From assembly GCF_019059575.1 (NCBI RefSeq), contig NW_024881532.1:620001-684000 (forward strand): a stretch of DNA of 64,000 nucleotides. The letters run 5' to 3'. The number at the start of each line of letters is the position of its first letter. The first letter of the stretch is position 1. Source of the stretch: Amphibalanus amphitrite (Eukaryota > Arthropoda > Thecostraca > Balanomorpha > Balanidae). The notes beneath the pieces were generated by a model, which had not been told where the DNA came from, did no database searches, and was given only the letters and a program-made list of their open reading frames with translations. Below, one piece after another: positions 54,576 to 64,000 of the stretch. Made by a program: the position numbers and the translations under genes.

Positions 54576-55980
54576 TAGATTAAATTTACAAAAATGTAAT
54601 TGTCGAAAAGTTCAAAGAGGTCAAAAAAGTTTAAAAAGACTTAGTTCATCAAGGTATGCCTAGCCTACTGCCTACTGGCAACTTAGCCATGGCAACACGT
54701 TCAACACTTTTGGATTTATCGTAAAGATCATGACCATTTAGCAATGGAGTGGACAGTGGGGTCGGGGTGGAATCTTTCCTCATCCCAGTCGGGCGCATGC
54801 CGAGGCCAGCTAGTTTCTTAGGTAAGGTGCTGCATATTGCATGCATCCCTATGAATATTGACAGAGATCTACACTCTGCATACGGGTGTGCGCGGATTTT
54901 AAGCTCGAATCCAGGCTCTGTCATATCATACCGTATTATACCAAATGTAATGCCGTTAAGACATGACCCATACTCCGACACGAACTGGCCGTGGTCCCGC
55001 ACGAGCTGTCGTCGCTCATGACAGTCGGCCCCAGCCCCGCTCAAGGCCAGGTCGGCCCGGGACATGCGCCGCGCGCGGCCTCGGCGACCGGTTGCCACAC
55101 GGCACTGTTGTCCGTGCTGGGTCATTGTACCGTGCGCCGACCACGGCCGGCCCGCGTGACCCGCTCAAGGACACCCAGACCCGCGGCGCGGCTGAGTGCA
55201 GAGTGCACACTCACGCCACGGCACAACAGTGGCCGTTACATCTGAAAGAACAGGCGCGGGGAACGGTCATTCAGAGGATAGATATCATTATTGCCGACGT
55301 TTCGTATGGTAAAGATTGTGAAAAATAATTAAATAAATGCATAAATGTGCATTTTTACTGAACCGGCGCCCGAGTGCGCGTATGGGCAACTCTGTAAGCG
55401 AGTGCATGCAAACGAGTGTTTACTTTCAGAGATCTTGGCCATTTTTTGCCCAGGACTGGACAACAGAGGCAATAAAAGTTTACATTTTCCGGATTTCAAC
55501 ATTGTCCGAGGCATAGGTAGTAGGTACTCGGTACCTAAGCTGTCGCAGAAAAGTGCAACCGATGGCTCAACAAAGCCATTTCTCTAAGTTGTCCTCGAAT
55601 CGCGACCATATGGCTCAGAGGACGAAATCCGTTGAATTACCTTATTGCTGTTCTGAGAGTGAAAGTCGAAGGAGACCAATAAGATAGCCGCAATTTATGC
55701 CACTGGCGTAAATCTGCACTTGTTAGTTGTTATACAAAATTAATTTTATCTTACCATATATGGGAGAATTGTATAGTGTGCTTTTATCAAAAGTTGGATA
55801 AAAATAGGCATTTTTATATTTAGCTTTTTAGGACGTGTACCTAACATGTTTAGGTATTTGTCGGTACTCCGTGCAAATAAACGAATGAAATGTGCAAAAA
55901 CTAGCATCCAATTCGAAAGCCGGACCTTTTAGTCGTCGACAAACTTGTTCTCCCAACACTGGAAGCACAAGACAGATGGC
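54576..55980. other. Intergenic, with a GC-rich island at 54960-55250
   Basis: The island is open in several frames on both strands in otherwise AT-rich DNA. It could be an exon or promoter of an unseen gene, but no motif or splice pair supports that. Confidence 0.35.
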
Positions 55981-55984
55981 TTAA

Positions 55985-56459
55985 AGGGACCCTCCCACCT
56001 TCAAAAAAGTTAATGAATTGGCATGAAAGTGATGTCGCTCGGTTCAGAAAGAGCAAAAAACGAATATCTACCAAATTTCATCGAAAAATATTCACCGGTT
56101 TTCAAGATATTAGAGTCTTAGACTTTTACTTTTGTTTACTTTTTGGGATCTCCGCTGTTCCTAGCGACTTTATTTGAAAGTGCGGCATTTGTTGCGCGCA
56201 AAGCAGCATATTCCACCGCGTGCTACAAAACGTTTTAGTCAAACATTTAACGGACGTTCGAAAGCCTGATGACGTCATCAGATTCCCGTAATGGTTAAGA
56301 GATATGGACCACGCTGGTCCCACCCTGCAAGTAAAGGGAAGAAATTTCTTGAACACCATAAAGCTGCGGGGGTTGCGACCAGGATAACTGGTGGTTTCTG
56401 AGCCTGGCCGCAAACTTGGCTATCTCAACTCAAAACTAATGCTAAGGTGGGAGGGTCCC
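55985..56459. mobile_element. TTAA-flanked MITE (family A), uninterrupted copy (475 bp)
   Basis: Ends AGGGACCCTCCCACCTT and inverse (one mismatch), flanked by TTAA at 55981-55984 and 56460-56463. Terminal 100-150 bp on both sides match the copy at 1662-3056 in inverted orientation; the centre has diverged. Confidence 0.88.
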
Positions 56460-56663
56460 TTTAAGCTGAGTTGCGCCCTTTAGCTTGGGAGAGCCTGATA
56501 GGACGCACCGCGACGTATCGCAAGAGTGGGGGCTCCGCCAGAACGCTTCGGTGTAGTAGAACCGAATAATATCGGCTAACTTCTGCAATGTATTTCGTCT
56601 TTCACGTTGATTGTGTCGTATTTTGTGTCTTTAGTGTCTGATGTAGTGCATTGTGTCACATTA

Positions 56664-56952
56664 GCCGTTTTCACGACAGGGTATGCGGCGAATGCACCTA
56701 ATTTGACCAAACCTGCACCTGATCTCTTTTACAGCAAATAGGTATCTTCATTTTATGAATTCATTTCAGTGTTTTAATCGATGATACTCTGATAATATGG
56801 CAAAGGAGGCATATAAGCAATAAGTGCAGCCCTAGCTGATAGCTTCTAAGAGATACACTCAAAACTAATTTGACCAAATCTGCACCTAATCTGCACCAAA
56901 TGTGCACCAAATGTGCACCAAATGTGTACCAGATTGCCGTCGTGAAAACGGC
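56664..56952. mobile_element. TA-flanked MITE (289 bp)
   Basis: 14-bp perfect inverted ends GCCGTTTTCACGAC with TA at 56662-56663 and 56953-56954. Near the right end is an 11-bp tandem (TGTGCACCAAA) in about four copies. Tc1/mariner-type by target site. Confidence 0.82.
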
Positions 56953-57008
56953 TATTGCGTGTGTACGTGGAGACGTGTGATCTTTGAGAAAGGGGGACGT
57001 GTAGTTTA

Positions 57009-57264
57009 TGTTACGGGCGGCTGTGACCGCCCGTTGTGGCATGCCTGGCGCCGCCCGTGGCGCCTCCCCGGCTGGCCGCGCTCGGCGCCGCCCCTGCCGC
57101 GTGGCCCTCGGGCGGGGTCGAGGGCTGGCGCTGGCTGGGCGGTCGGCGGCCCGGGAGAGGCAGGGAGACCGTGGTTACGAGCGGTTGGCTCTGTGGTTCT
57201 TGTTTGGGCCTCTGCCGATAATACAGTAAAGCATCGAGTCTGAGTGTGTTCAGCTCCCGCAACA
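57009..57264 (+). repeat. 5' LTR (256 bp)
   Basis: Starts TGTTACGGGCGG and ends CCCGCAACA. Compared with the 3' LTR there are no substitutions, only five extra bases in homopolymer tracts. A perfect 8-bp stem (ACGGGCGG / CCGCCCGT) sits at the LTR start. An AGTAAA hexamer near 57225 is a possible polyadenylation signal. Confidence 0.95.
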
Positions 57265-57266
57265 TT

Positions 57267-57284
57267 TGGCGCGGTCGGTAGGAC
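57267..57284 (+). other. Primer binding site
   Basis: TGGCGCGGTCGGTAGGAC begins two bases after the 5' LTR. TGG pairs with the CCA end of a tRNA, and the rest resembles the complement of the 3' end of a serine tRNA (inference from family knowledge). Confidence 0.8.
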
Positions 57285-57507
57285 TGCAGAAGACGACAAA
57301 GGGTGAGTTCATTAATTTCATTTGATGATATTTATTGAAATTTAGCTCATGAATGTTGATTGTCGTAACTAGTCTGTGCTCGACAAAAAGCGGGCGGTTT
57401 GCTCGAAAATAGAACGCCGATATTTTCTGTTCTGAGGGGAACGTTAGGAATAAGGCGGTCCGCCTGGGTGCAGTTTTGAATAATTTGGTGAATTGTTTCC
57501 GCTGGCC

Positions 57508-58593
57508 ATGGATTTCAACGACACTATTTTGGTATCGCGAACCCCTCGTTTTGCGGGTATAGAGACAGATGATTGGGAGCGGTGGATATCTCGTTTCGAG
57601 TCGTTAACGGTGGGACTCGGAGACGTTGAGCGAGTTAAGCGGCTGTTGCCTCTGCTGGATGGCGTCGCACTCGATTATGCGCATTCGCTGTATCAGGGTG
57701 ACAGTTCGTACTCTGAGATAAAGTCAGGACTGGGGGTCCGGTTTGGTCGGTTAATCGAGCCCTTACAGGCGCAGGCCGAGCTGGGGCGCGCCTCCCAGTC
57801 GCCGGGGGAATCAGCTGAGAGCTTCGCTGACCGTATTAAGAGACTGGGGCGGGCTGCGTTCCCTCATTCTACCGGTCCGTCAGGGGAGGGAAAAGGTCCT
57901 GAGGAAACGTATGCAGAGAGGGCGTTCGTGATGAAAACCCTGACGAGTCGGTTCATATGTGGACTTCGGGATGAGTGGCTCCAGACGAAACTGTGCCACC
58001 GTAATCCTGAGTCACTGTCTGCGGCTGTAGCGGTGATCCGAGAGCTGCATAAACGCCAGGAGGTCGTCCAGGCGGTACGCGCTGCTAACCCATCGACGCA
58101 TACAGGTACTGGGCCCCTTCCCCTGGGTGCTGTAGCGTCAGCTGTTCATGCAGAGGTAGGAGGTGGGTCGCAGCAGGATGCAAGGATAGCTCAGCTGCAG
58201 CAGGAGATCGGCCAGCTGCGGTCTTCGTTGGAGGCGTTCGCCGTTGCCAAGACGGACCACCTGCCTGAGGCTGTCAAATGTTACGGGTGTGGTGCCCCCG
58301 GCCATTTTCGGCGTGACTGCCCGGTGGTACGCCGTGGTCAGCCGAGATCTGGACCGAGAGCCACCAGGGTGAAATGTTTTTCGTGCGGGCAGGAGGGTCA
58401 CATTCGGAGTAACTGTCAGTCGGCTGTACAAGCTGCCACCCCGCTCCAACCGTTTTGTTTATTCTGTGGCGAGGCTGGGCACTGGATGGCGGCATGCCAT
58501 TCTCGCCTGCAGCAGGGGCCTCCAGCAATGGGTGGACGTCGGGGGCTGATGTCGAGGGAAGCCCTTCCATCTGATAAGCCGGCGGAAAACTAG
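57508..58593 (+). CDS. gag: gag polyprotein of the gypsy element
   Basis: 361 residues from the ATG at 57508 (GGCCATGG, good context) to TAG. The N-terminal part (DDWERWISRFES..., CGLRDEWLQTKL) is the usual Ty3/gypsy capsid-like region. A short coiled-coil-like stretch (ARIAQLQQEIGQLRSSLEAF) sits near residues 226-245. Three CCHC zinc knuckles (C-X2-C-X4-H-X4-C) follow at residues 258-271, 290-303 and 317-330. The open frame extends upstream only to a TTG, so the ATG is the likely start. Gag packages the element RNA in virus-like particles. Confidence 0.93.
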   Translation: MDFNDTILVSRTPRFAGIETDDWERWISRFESLTVGLGDVERVKRLLPLLDGVALDYAHSLYQGDSSYSEIKSGLGVRFGRLIEPLQAQAELGRASQSPGESAESFADRIKRLGRAAFPHSTGPSGEGKGPEETYAERAFVMKTLTSRFICGLRDEWLQTKLCHRNPESLSAAVAVIRELHKRQEVVQAVRAANPSTHTGTGPLPLGAVASAVHAEVGGGSQQDARIAQLQQEIGQLRSSLEAFAVAKTDHLPEAVKCYGCGAPGHFRRDCPVVRRGQPRSGPRATRVKCFSCGQEGHIRSNCQSAVQAATPLQPFCLFCGEAGHWMAACHSRLQQGPPAMGGRRGLMSREALPSDKPAEN

Positions 58594-61500
58594 GGGCAGC
58601 TGGCCCTGTGGGACAAGAGCCGGCTGCGTGTATCCAGTCCCGATTAACTGCAACAGCCATTCGAGTCCACTTGGGCAGCCTCGAAGTATGGGCGCTGGTC
58701 GATTCGGGTGCCGACTTTTCCATGGTCAGGGATGGGCTCCAGCAGCGGTTGAAAACGGAACTGGCTTGTCAGGCCACCACCCCGACGCGGTCCGCGAAGG
58801 GAGCTGGTGGTAGCCCCCTGAACATCGTTGAGGTGCTCCGTGATGTCCCTATCCAGGTGGAGGAGGAGTCGATTGTGTGTCCACGACTGGCTGTGGTGTC
58901 GGGGCTGGTCTATGACGTGATCCTTGGACGTGACTTCTGTTGCCAAAACAGAACTATCATTGACGATGAGAAGGGGGTGATCCGTATGAAAGGGATGACG
59001 ATTCCACTTCCAACATACCCTGAGATCCGTCCCCCGCGGGCTAGAGTCATTCTTGGCGATGCAGTAACACTACCAGGTCGTTCGGTAACAACGGTAGCAG
59101 CAGTGGTGCAGCGACTTGATGGCCAGGGACCTTTTGTGACGTCAGCAGGCTCGGTAAGTGGGATGATGGAGCCAAGCCGCACGGCGGAGCGTGAGGATCT
59201 ATTGATTCCACGGGCTGTGGTGGTGATCGCCTCCAATGGCACCATACCTATCCGGTTGACGAATGTCGGAGCGGAGGGCGTCCGTCTCTTGAAGGGCTCT
59301 GATGTCGGGACGTTCCTTGCGTTTGGGGGCGGTGAAGACGCCCTGTGTGTTTTGTGTCCCGGGGCAGACTGTGCCGATTGCAATGTGGCGAGCTGTGGAG
59401 ATGGAGGTAATCCATCTCATGATCCTGGAGAGGTGGAACCGGAGGTGCAGCAAGCCCTGTCACCAGAACTGACAGACTTGAGTGAGAGAGGTCGTAACAA
59501 ACTACGGGGTTTATTTGAGACCTACAGTGACGTCTTCAGTAAAAGACCGGGAGACATTGGTCGTACAGGTGTGACAAAACACAGGATTGACACGGGGGAT
59601 GCAGTCCCAGTCAAACAACGTCCACGACGGATACCCATGAAAGTCCGAGACCAGGTAGAGAAACAAAAAGAAAAGATGTTACAGGATGGTGTCATTGAGG
59701 AAAGCGAAAGTCCGTGGTGTTCGCCGGTCGTGCTGGTGCGCAAGAAAGATGGATCCTTCCGCTTCTGCGTCGACCTGAGGGCTGTGAACGCAGTGACGAA
59801 GGGCTTCGCCATGCCGCTCCCACGAATCGACGACTCGCTCGATACCCTGTCAAGGGCGAGGTGGTTTACCACGCTGGACATGGCCACAGGGTATTGGCAG
59901 GTTGAACTGGCGGCTGAAGATCGAGAGAAGACGGCATTTTCGACTGGAAAAGGCCTCCATCAGTTCAGAGTCATGGCAATGGGTCTCAAGAACGCCAGCG
60001 GCACTTTCCAGAAGATGATGGAACTGATTCTCGCAGGCCTTGACACCAAAAGCTGTTTGGTGTACTTGGATGACGTCATCTTGTTCAACAGGACCGAGGA
60101 AGAACATCTGGCTACCCTGCAGGAGGTACTCCTGAGGATTCAGCAAGCCGGGCTGAAGCTAAAGGCACAGAAATGTCGATTCGCACGCAAGGAGGTGACT
60201 TTCCTTGGACATCTCGTCTCCGAGGAAGGGATACGTCCAGATCCGCATAACGTGGACAAGGTCCTGGCCTGGCCGCAGCCGTCATCTGAGGAGGAGATGA
60301 AAAGCTTCTTAGGCCTGTGCGGGTACTACGCGCGGTTTATTCAGGGGTATGCCGCGATTACAAAGCCACTTAGGGACGCCGCAGTAGAGGAGGGACGAAT
60401 CAGGTGGTCCGAACCGATGCGCATTGCATTCGAGCTGTTGAAGTCCACTCTGTCCTCGCCTCCCGTACTGGCTTTGCCAACAGGTGAAGGGACGTTCGTC
60501 CTGTATACAGACGCATGCAACTCTGCTGTGGGTGTGGTGCTGGCTGAACGCATTGGAGATGAGGAAAAGGTGATCGCCTATGAGAGTAAGGCACTCACAA
60601 AGCAGCAGACGAGATGGCCGACTTACGATAAGGAACTCTGGGCGATCGTTCATGGCATCAGACATTTCCGTCAGTACACTGTTGGTGCCAGATTTGAAGT
60701 GGTGACCGACCACAAGCCGCTGGCAAACATACCGACATCGATCGCAGCAGAGCGAGACGGCACAGGACGTCGTGGTCGATGGGCGATCGAGCTGAGTTCT
60801 TTCGACTTCAATGTTCGGATCCGCAGCGGTCTGGCCCACGGGAACGCTGATGCGCTGTCTCGCAGACCACCAGATATGGCGTCTGCGGTCCGATCTGGTC
60901 AAGCCCAAGGCCAGGGGTGGTGTCCCGGTCGCTCTGTCTCAGAGAGAGGAGATAGAACGGAGACGGTGGGGTCAGTAGCGGGCGGCTCGCCCGCGCCGAC
61001 GGAAGGCGGTTCGCCTGAGTCGGTTGTGACTCTTGTAGCTCCAACTGCTGTATTCTCAAGGCTTACGCAGGAACCGGCTGCTGTATCAGTCGCTGTGTCA
61101 CAATCAGTCCAAGAACGGACCCTCCCTCCAATCGCCCAGGCGCAAGCCAGTGACGCGACGCTGTCGGCTCTCCGAAGAGCACACGAGAGGAAGGAGAAGC
61201 CAAGGCCTGCAGCGTTCGCTGGGTGGGGAGTGCTGCGAAAACACTGGAGCAAGGTGCGCGTCATGAATGGAGTAATCGGCATTGCCTCGGGTCGACAGTT
61301 CCAGGCGGCGGTGCCTCAAACTGAACGGGCCGAGATCATCCGACTGGCGCATGATGATCCATCGAGCGGGCACATGGGTCGCAGACGGACCATCGCCCGG
61401 GTGAAGGCTCGATTCGTCTGGCCGGGGATGAATGAGGACATCCGGAGCTTCTGTGCCTCGTGCACGCCGTGTCAGCGGCGGTACAGACCGGCACCCAAAA

Positions 61501-62189
61501 GACGAGCACCGATGGTTACCGAGGTTACCTCACGACCCTTCCAGAGAATAGCCATGGACATCACGGAGATGCCTGTGTCGAGAAGAGGCAACCGATATGT
61601 GCTCGTGATCATGGATTACTTCTCAAAGTTCGTACGAATCTTCCCGATGCCGAATCAGAAGACAGAAACGGTGATGGAGGCACTCCTTCACTGGGTTCAG
61701 GAGCTTGGTGTTCCCGAGAGGCTTCACACAGATCAGGGCGCTCAATTCGAATCTCTGATGATGCGTGAGCTGTATCAGAGGCTCGGCATCCACAAGACTA
61801 GAACAACGCCTTATCATCCTGAGAGCGACGGGATGGTGGAGCGCTTCATGAGGACCCTGAAAGACATGGTGTCGAAATACATCGACAGCCAGGGCCTTGA
61901 CTGGGACGAAAGTACCAGATCATACGCCATGGCCTACAATTCTTCCCTCCACGAAACCACCGGTCACACACCTTTCTACATGATCCATGGCTTTGAGCCT
62001 CGGTTGCCTCTGGATGTAATGTACGGAACCGATGAAGTCGCAATACCAGCTGAAACCTTCCTGAACAAACGGCTGAAGAACATGAAGCGGGTCTTCGCAC
62101 AGGTGAGGAGAGCCTCTCCCAATCAGCTGCTCGAATGGCGGTTCGCCATGACAGCAAACTCAATTTTACCGCGTACCCAACGGGCTTGA
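58575..62189 (+). CDS. pol: pol polyprotein of the gypsy element (PR-RT-RH-IN), frame broken near its C-terminus
   Basis: The frame is open from 58575 and lies in -1 relative to gag, overlapping gag by 19 nt. Protease active site DSGAD is at 58701-58715. Reverse transcriptase (about 59671-60390) has the first catalytic Asp in LDMATGYWQ at 59877 and YLDD at 60063-60074. RNase H starts at LYTDA (Asp at 60510) and includes DKELWAIVHG and TDHKPL. Integrase has an HHCC zinc site (His 61350 and 61371, Cys 61452 and 61461) and a D,D(35)E core (61557, 61731, 61839). All catalytic residues checked are present. The frame ends at TGA 62187-62189, while the conserved C-terminus continues in another frame. 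Confidence 0.93.
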
Positions 62190-62632
62190 AGGTGTGGGTA
62201 CGAGACCACACTGCCGCTGTGGGAGGAAAACCGAAGCTGGGTCTGCCGTTTAAAGGACCGGTGACCATCGTCGAGAGAAGAGGCACACCGGGGGAGGAAG
62301 TTACCTACCGGATACAGGACGTCCGCGGCAAGACACGCGTCGTGCACCACAACGACCTCAAGGAGTTCATCCCTCGTCGGACCGACTTGCAGCCAGTTCA
62401 GGATCCGAGTGGTCCAAATGGACGTGGTGAGGCCGTGGGGGTGGATCCCGTGAGCGACTGTGGTAACGAGCATGGCGTTCTGCTCGAGGTGCCGCTAATG
62501 CACTTACTCGGGAGAGCTGGCCCATCTGGTGATGTGGGCGTCGCTCAGAGGGGAATGTTGCCGCCAATGTCATACGTGACCAGATCAGGCCGAGTATCGC
62601 GACCACCTGAAAGGTTCCAGGCGGGACTATGA
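62135..62632 (+). pseudogene. pol: C-terminal part of pol integrase in a shifted frame
   Basis: This frame carries the end of integrase: KVWVRD, a GPY/F-like module (PFKGPVTIVERRG, TYRIQD) and VVHHNDLKEF, typical of the gypsy C-terminus, stopping at TGA 62630-62632. It is offset by one base from the upstream pol frame, so a single-base loss (or two-base gain) lies between about 62100 and 62187. This could be real decay or an assembly indel. Confidence 0.85.
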
Positions 62633-62729
62633 GTGTGGTGGAGGTGGTGAAGGCTGTGATTGTGTATATAGTTGTAATGTAAATAGCGTGTCGTAAGTGT
62701 CGCATTATTCAATGTATGATTGTTTCCGT

Positions 62730-62742
62730 GAGGGGGGAGGGG
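62730..62742 (+). other. Polypurine tract
   Basis: An uninterrupted run of A/G (GAGGGGGGAGGGG) directly before the 3' LTR, where plus-strand DNA synthesis is primed in LTR elements. Confidence 0.88.
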
Positions 62743-62993
62743 TGTTACGGGCGGCTGTGACCGCCCGTTGTGGCATGCCTGGCGCCGCCCGTGGCGCCTC
62801 CCCGGCTGGCCGCGCTCGGCGCCGCCCCTGCCGCGTGGCCTCGGGCGGGGTCGAGGGCTGGCGCTGGCTGGGCGGTCGGCGGCCGGAGAGGCAGGAGACC
62901 GTGGTTACGAGCGGTTGGCTCTGTGGTTCTTGTTGGGCCTCTGCCGATAATACAGTAAAGCATCGAGTCTGAGTGTGTTCAGCTCCCGCAACA
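62743..62993 (+). repeat. 3' LTR (251 bp)
   Basis: Same sequence as the 5' LTR apart from five single-base shortenings in G, C or T runs. It is followed by the target duplication TTTA. Confidence 0.95.
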
Positions 62994-62997
62994 TTTA

Positions 62998-64000
62998 TAG
63001 TCATGTTAGCTCTGTGTGACCGGCTGAGACGCCGCGTGGCCTGCAGACGCGCCTGGGGGACGCCGTCTAGCCGACACTGACAATGTTCTAGAGGGGGTGT
63101 CACATTACATATGTGGTGGCGGCGGCGCCGAGTCGCGCGAGAGGTGGCGTGTGGTTGGAACGGTCGCAGGAGAAGCACCGAATACACTTATCTACACGAT
63201 ATTTACACATGCCACAGCTCAATCGCAGCCAGCAGTCCAGAATGAATAAACGTCAAAACTCTCGAAGCGTCCCATATAATAATAGGCGGTAATTCGCTCC
63301 CATTGACATGCCACAGTCGGGAAGTAAAGCAAGTATGTACTTACCTATTTATATATGTTATATTATAAGTATACCTAAGTATATTATAGTATATTATATA
63401 TATTATAGTATAATATAAGTGTATTATATTATGTTATAATATGTACCTATATATAGGTATCTATACACATAGGTTCACGTAGATATCGATAACTTAAATG
63501 TCATTTTCACGACAGAATCAAAAAGCCTGGCTATCCCCATGGCCCTATATTTATGTTATGTTATCCTGGAGTACGGCTCGGCCAAACCGAGTTAGCTGAG
63601 GTCACAGTAGATATTTTTGTACATACGGCATGTCCGGCGTTTTATTGCAATTCGTAATTATCTTGCATCTCAGCGCCAAATAATTAGCTTCTAGGTACAA
63701 TATTATTACAGCCGACAACCGCTCCGGCGAGGGACGGTGATGACGCAGCACAAATCGCGTCCACATCAGTGCATCGGTCGGGATGTGTAGGGGTTAGTCA
63801 GTTTTCACCTGCTATGACAGGTGTAAAATGTCATTGTAGCGGGGTTTCGCGGCGTTGCGGGGCTAACCGGGCAGTGGCATTCGTGAGTGGGATGGCTCGA
63901 GTGGGGTGTTAAAATCGGCCTAGTCGGTGCGCTTCTACTCGTAAAAGCCCTTCTCGGTTCAGCCCCTCGCGAACTCGTCCCGACTCTGTCTTTACATTCT
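62998..64000. other. Right flank, no gene recognised
   Basis: GC-rich to about 63180, then an AT-rich simple stretch (63340-63480, TATA/ATTATAG words). No conserved frame is seen. Confidence 0.45.

Larger units (their letters stand above)
57009..62993 (+). mobile_element. Ty3/gypsy LTR retrotransposon, near-complete (5,985 bp)
   Basis: LTRs of 256 and 251 bp (TGTT...AACA) bound the element. A 4-bp direct repeat TTTA abuts both outer ends (57005-57008 and 62994-62997). Inside, in order: primer binding site, gag, pol (protease, reverse transcriptase, RNase H, integrase) and a polypurine tract. Integrase after RNase H gives the Ty3/gypsy order. No env-like frame follows pol. It lies outside both host genes, 52 bp past a TA-flanked MITE. 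The three gag zinc knuckles and a PBS fitting serine tRNA are compatible with the mag lineage, but that is inference. Confidence 0.95.

Noticed and set aside
57006..57299. Open frames on both strands within the LTRs (also 62697-63187)
   Set aside because: GC-rich LTR sequence, repeated at both ends of the element; not genes.
58274..61282. Antisense frames across gag and pol
   Set aside because: Shadows of strongly supported sense frames that carry all catalytic motifs.

Overview
The window is eukaryotic nuclear DNA, almost certainly from an arthropod. Coding sequence sits in short exons with GT/AG splice sites. Both host genes are animal families: synapse-associated protein SYAP1/Sap47 and mitochondrial pyruvate carrier subunit MPC2. 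The rest is packed with metazoan transposons: Tc1/mariner, TTAA-target elements, hAT-like elements and a Ty3/gypsy LTR element. A crustacean is plausible from this repeat mix, but that is inference. No rRNA, tRNA, CRISPR or prokaryotic operon was found.

Layout. 1-16.2 kb is gene-poor and repeat-rich. It holds an AGGTCA-rich repeat, an outer TTAA-flanked MITE with a second TTAA element nested in it (1662-3056), a GGAGTC-rich hAT-type MITE (3135-3346), a 1.8 kb inverted-repeat element (4022-5818) and a hAT-like element with an 8-bp target duplication (13978-15864). 16.2-47.6 kb is the SYAP1 gene on the + strand. Six coding exons join in phase to a 277-residue product spread over 31 kb; the usual first exon was not found. 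Its introns carry a retroposon with a 16-bp target duplication and an element nested inside it (33.5-35.1 kb), a mariner with a second element nested in its dead transposase (37.6-39.9 kb), a perfect 160-bp palindromic MITE (43.86-44.02 kb) and a minisatellite made of repeated 3' splice sites (45.5-46.0 kb). 48.7-50.75 kb is a compact, complete five-exon MPC2 gene on the - strand, tail-to-tail with SYAP1. 53.4-56.95 kb holds three more inverted-repeat elements. 57.0-63.0 kb is a nearly intact Ty3/gypsy retrotransposon with two 0.25 kb LTRs, gag, pol and a 4-bp target duplication. The final 1 kb shows only an AT-rich simple repeat.

How the parts relate. The two host genes are unrelated in function (a BSD-domain signalling adaptor and a mitochondrial carrier subunit) and share only a 3' intergenic gap of about 1.1 kb. 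The most notable signals are in the non-coding part. (i) The 3' splice site of SYAP1 exon 6 is the last unit of a tandem array in which each recent unit carries its own branch point, pyrimidine tract and CAG. (ii) Several mobile elements carry dense AGGTCA nuclear-receptor half-sites, including palindromes matching the ecdysone-receptor consensus. (iii) A shared design (end repeat, G-run/C-run hairpin, AGGTCA-rich core) recurs in elements with different termini. (iv) The two LTRs differ only in homopolymer length, which points to a very recent insertion and probably to sequencing error.
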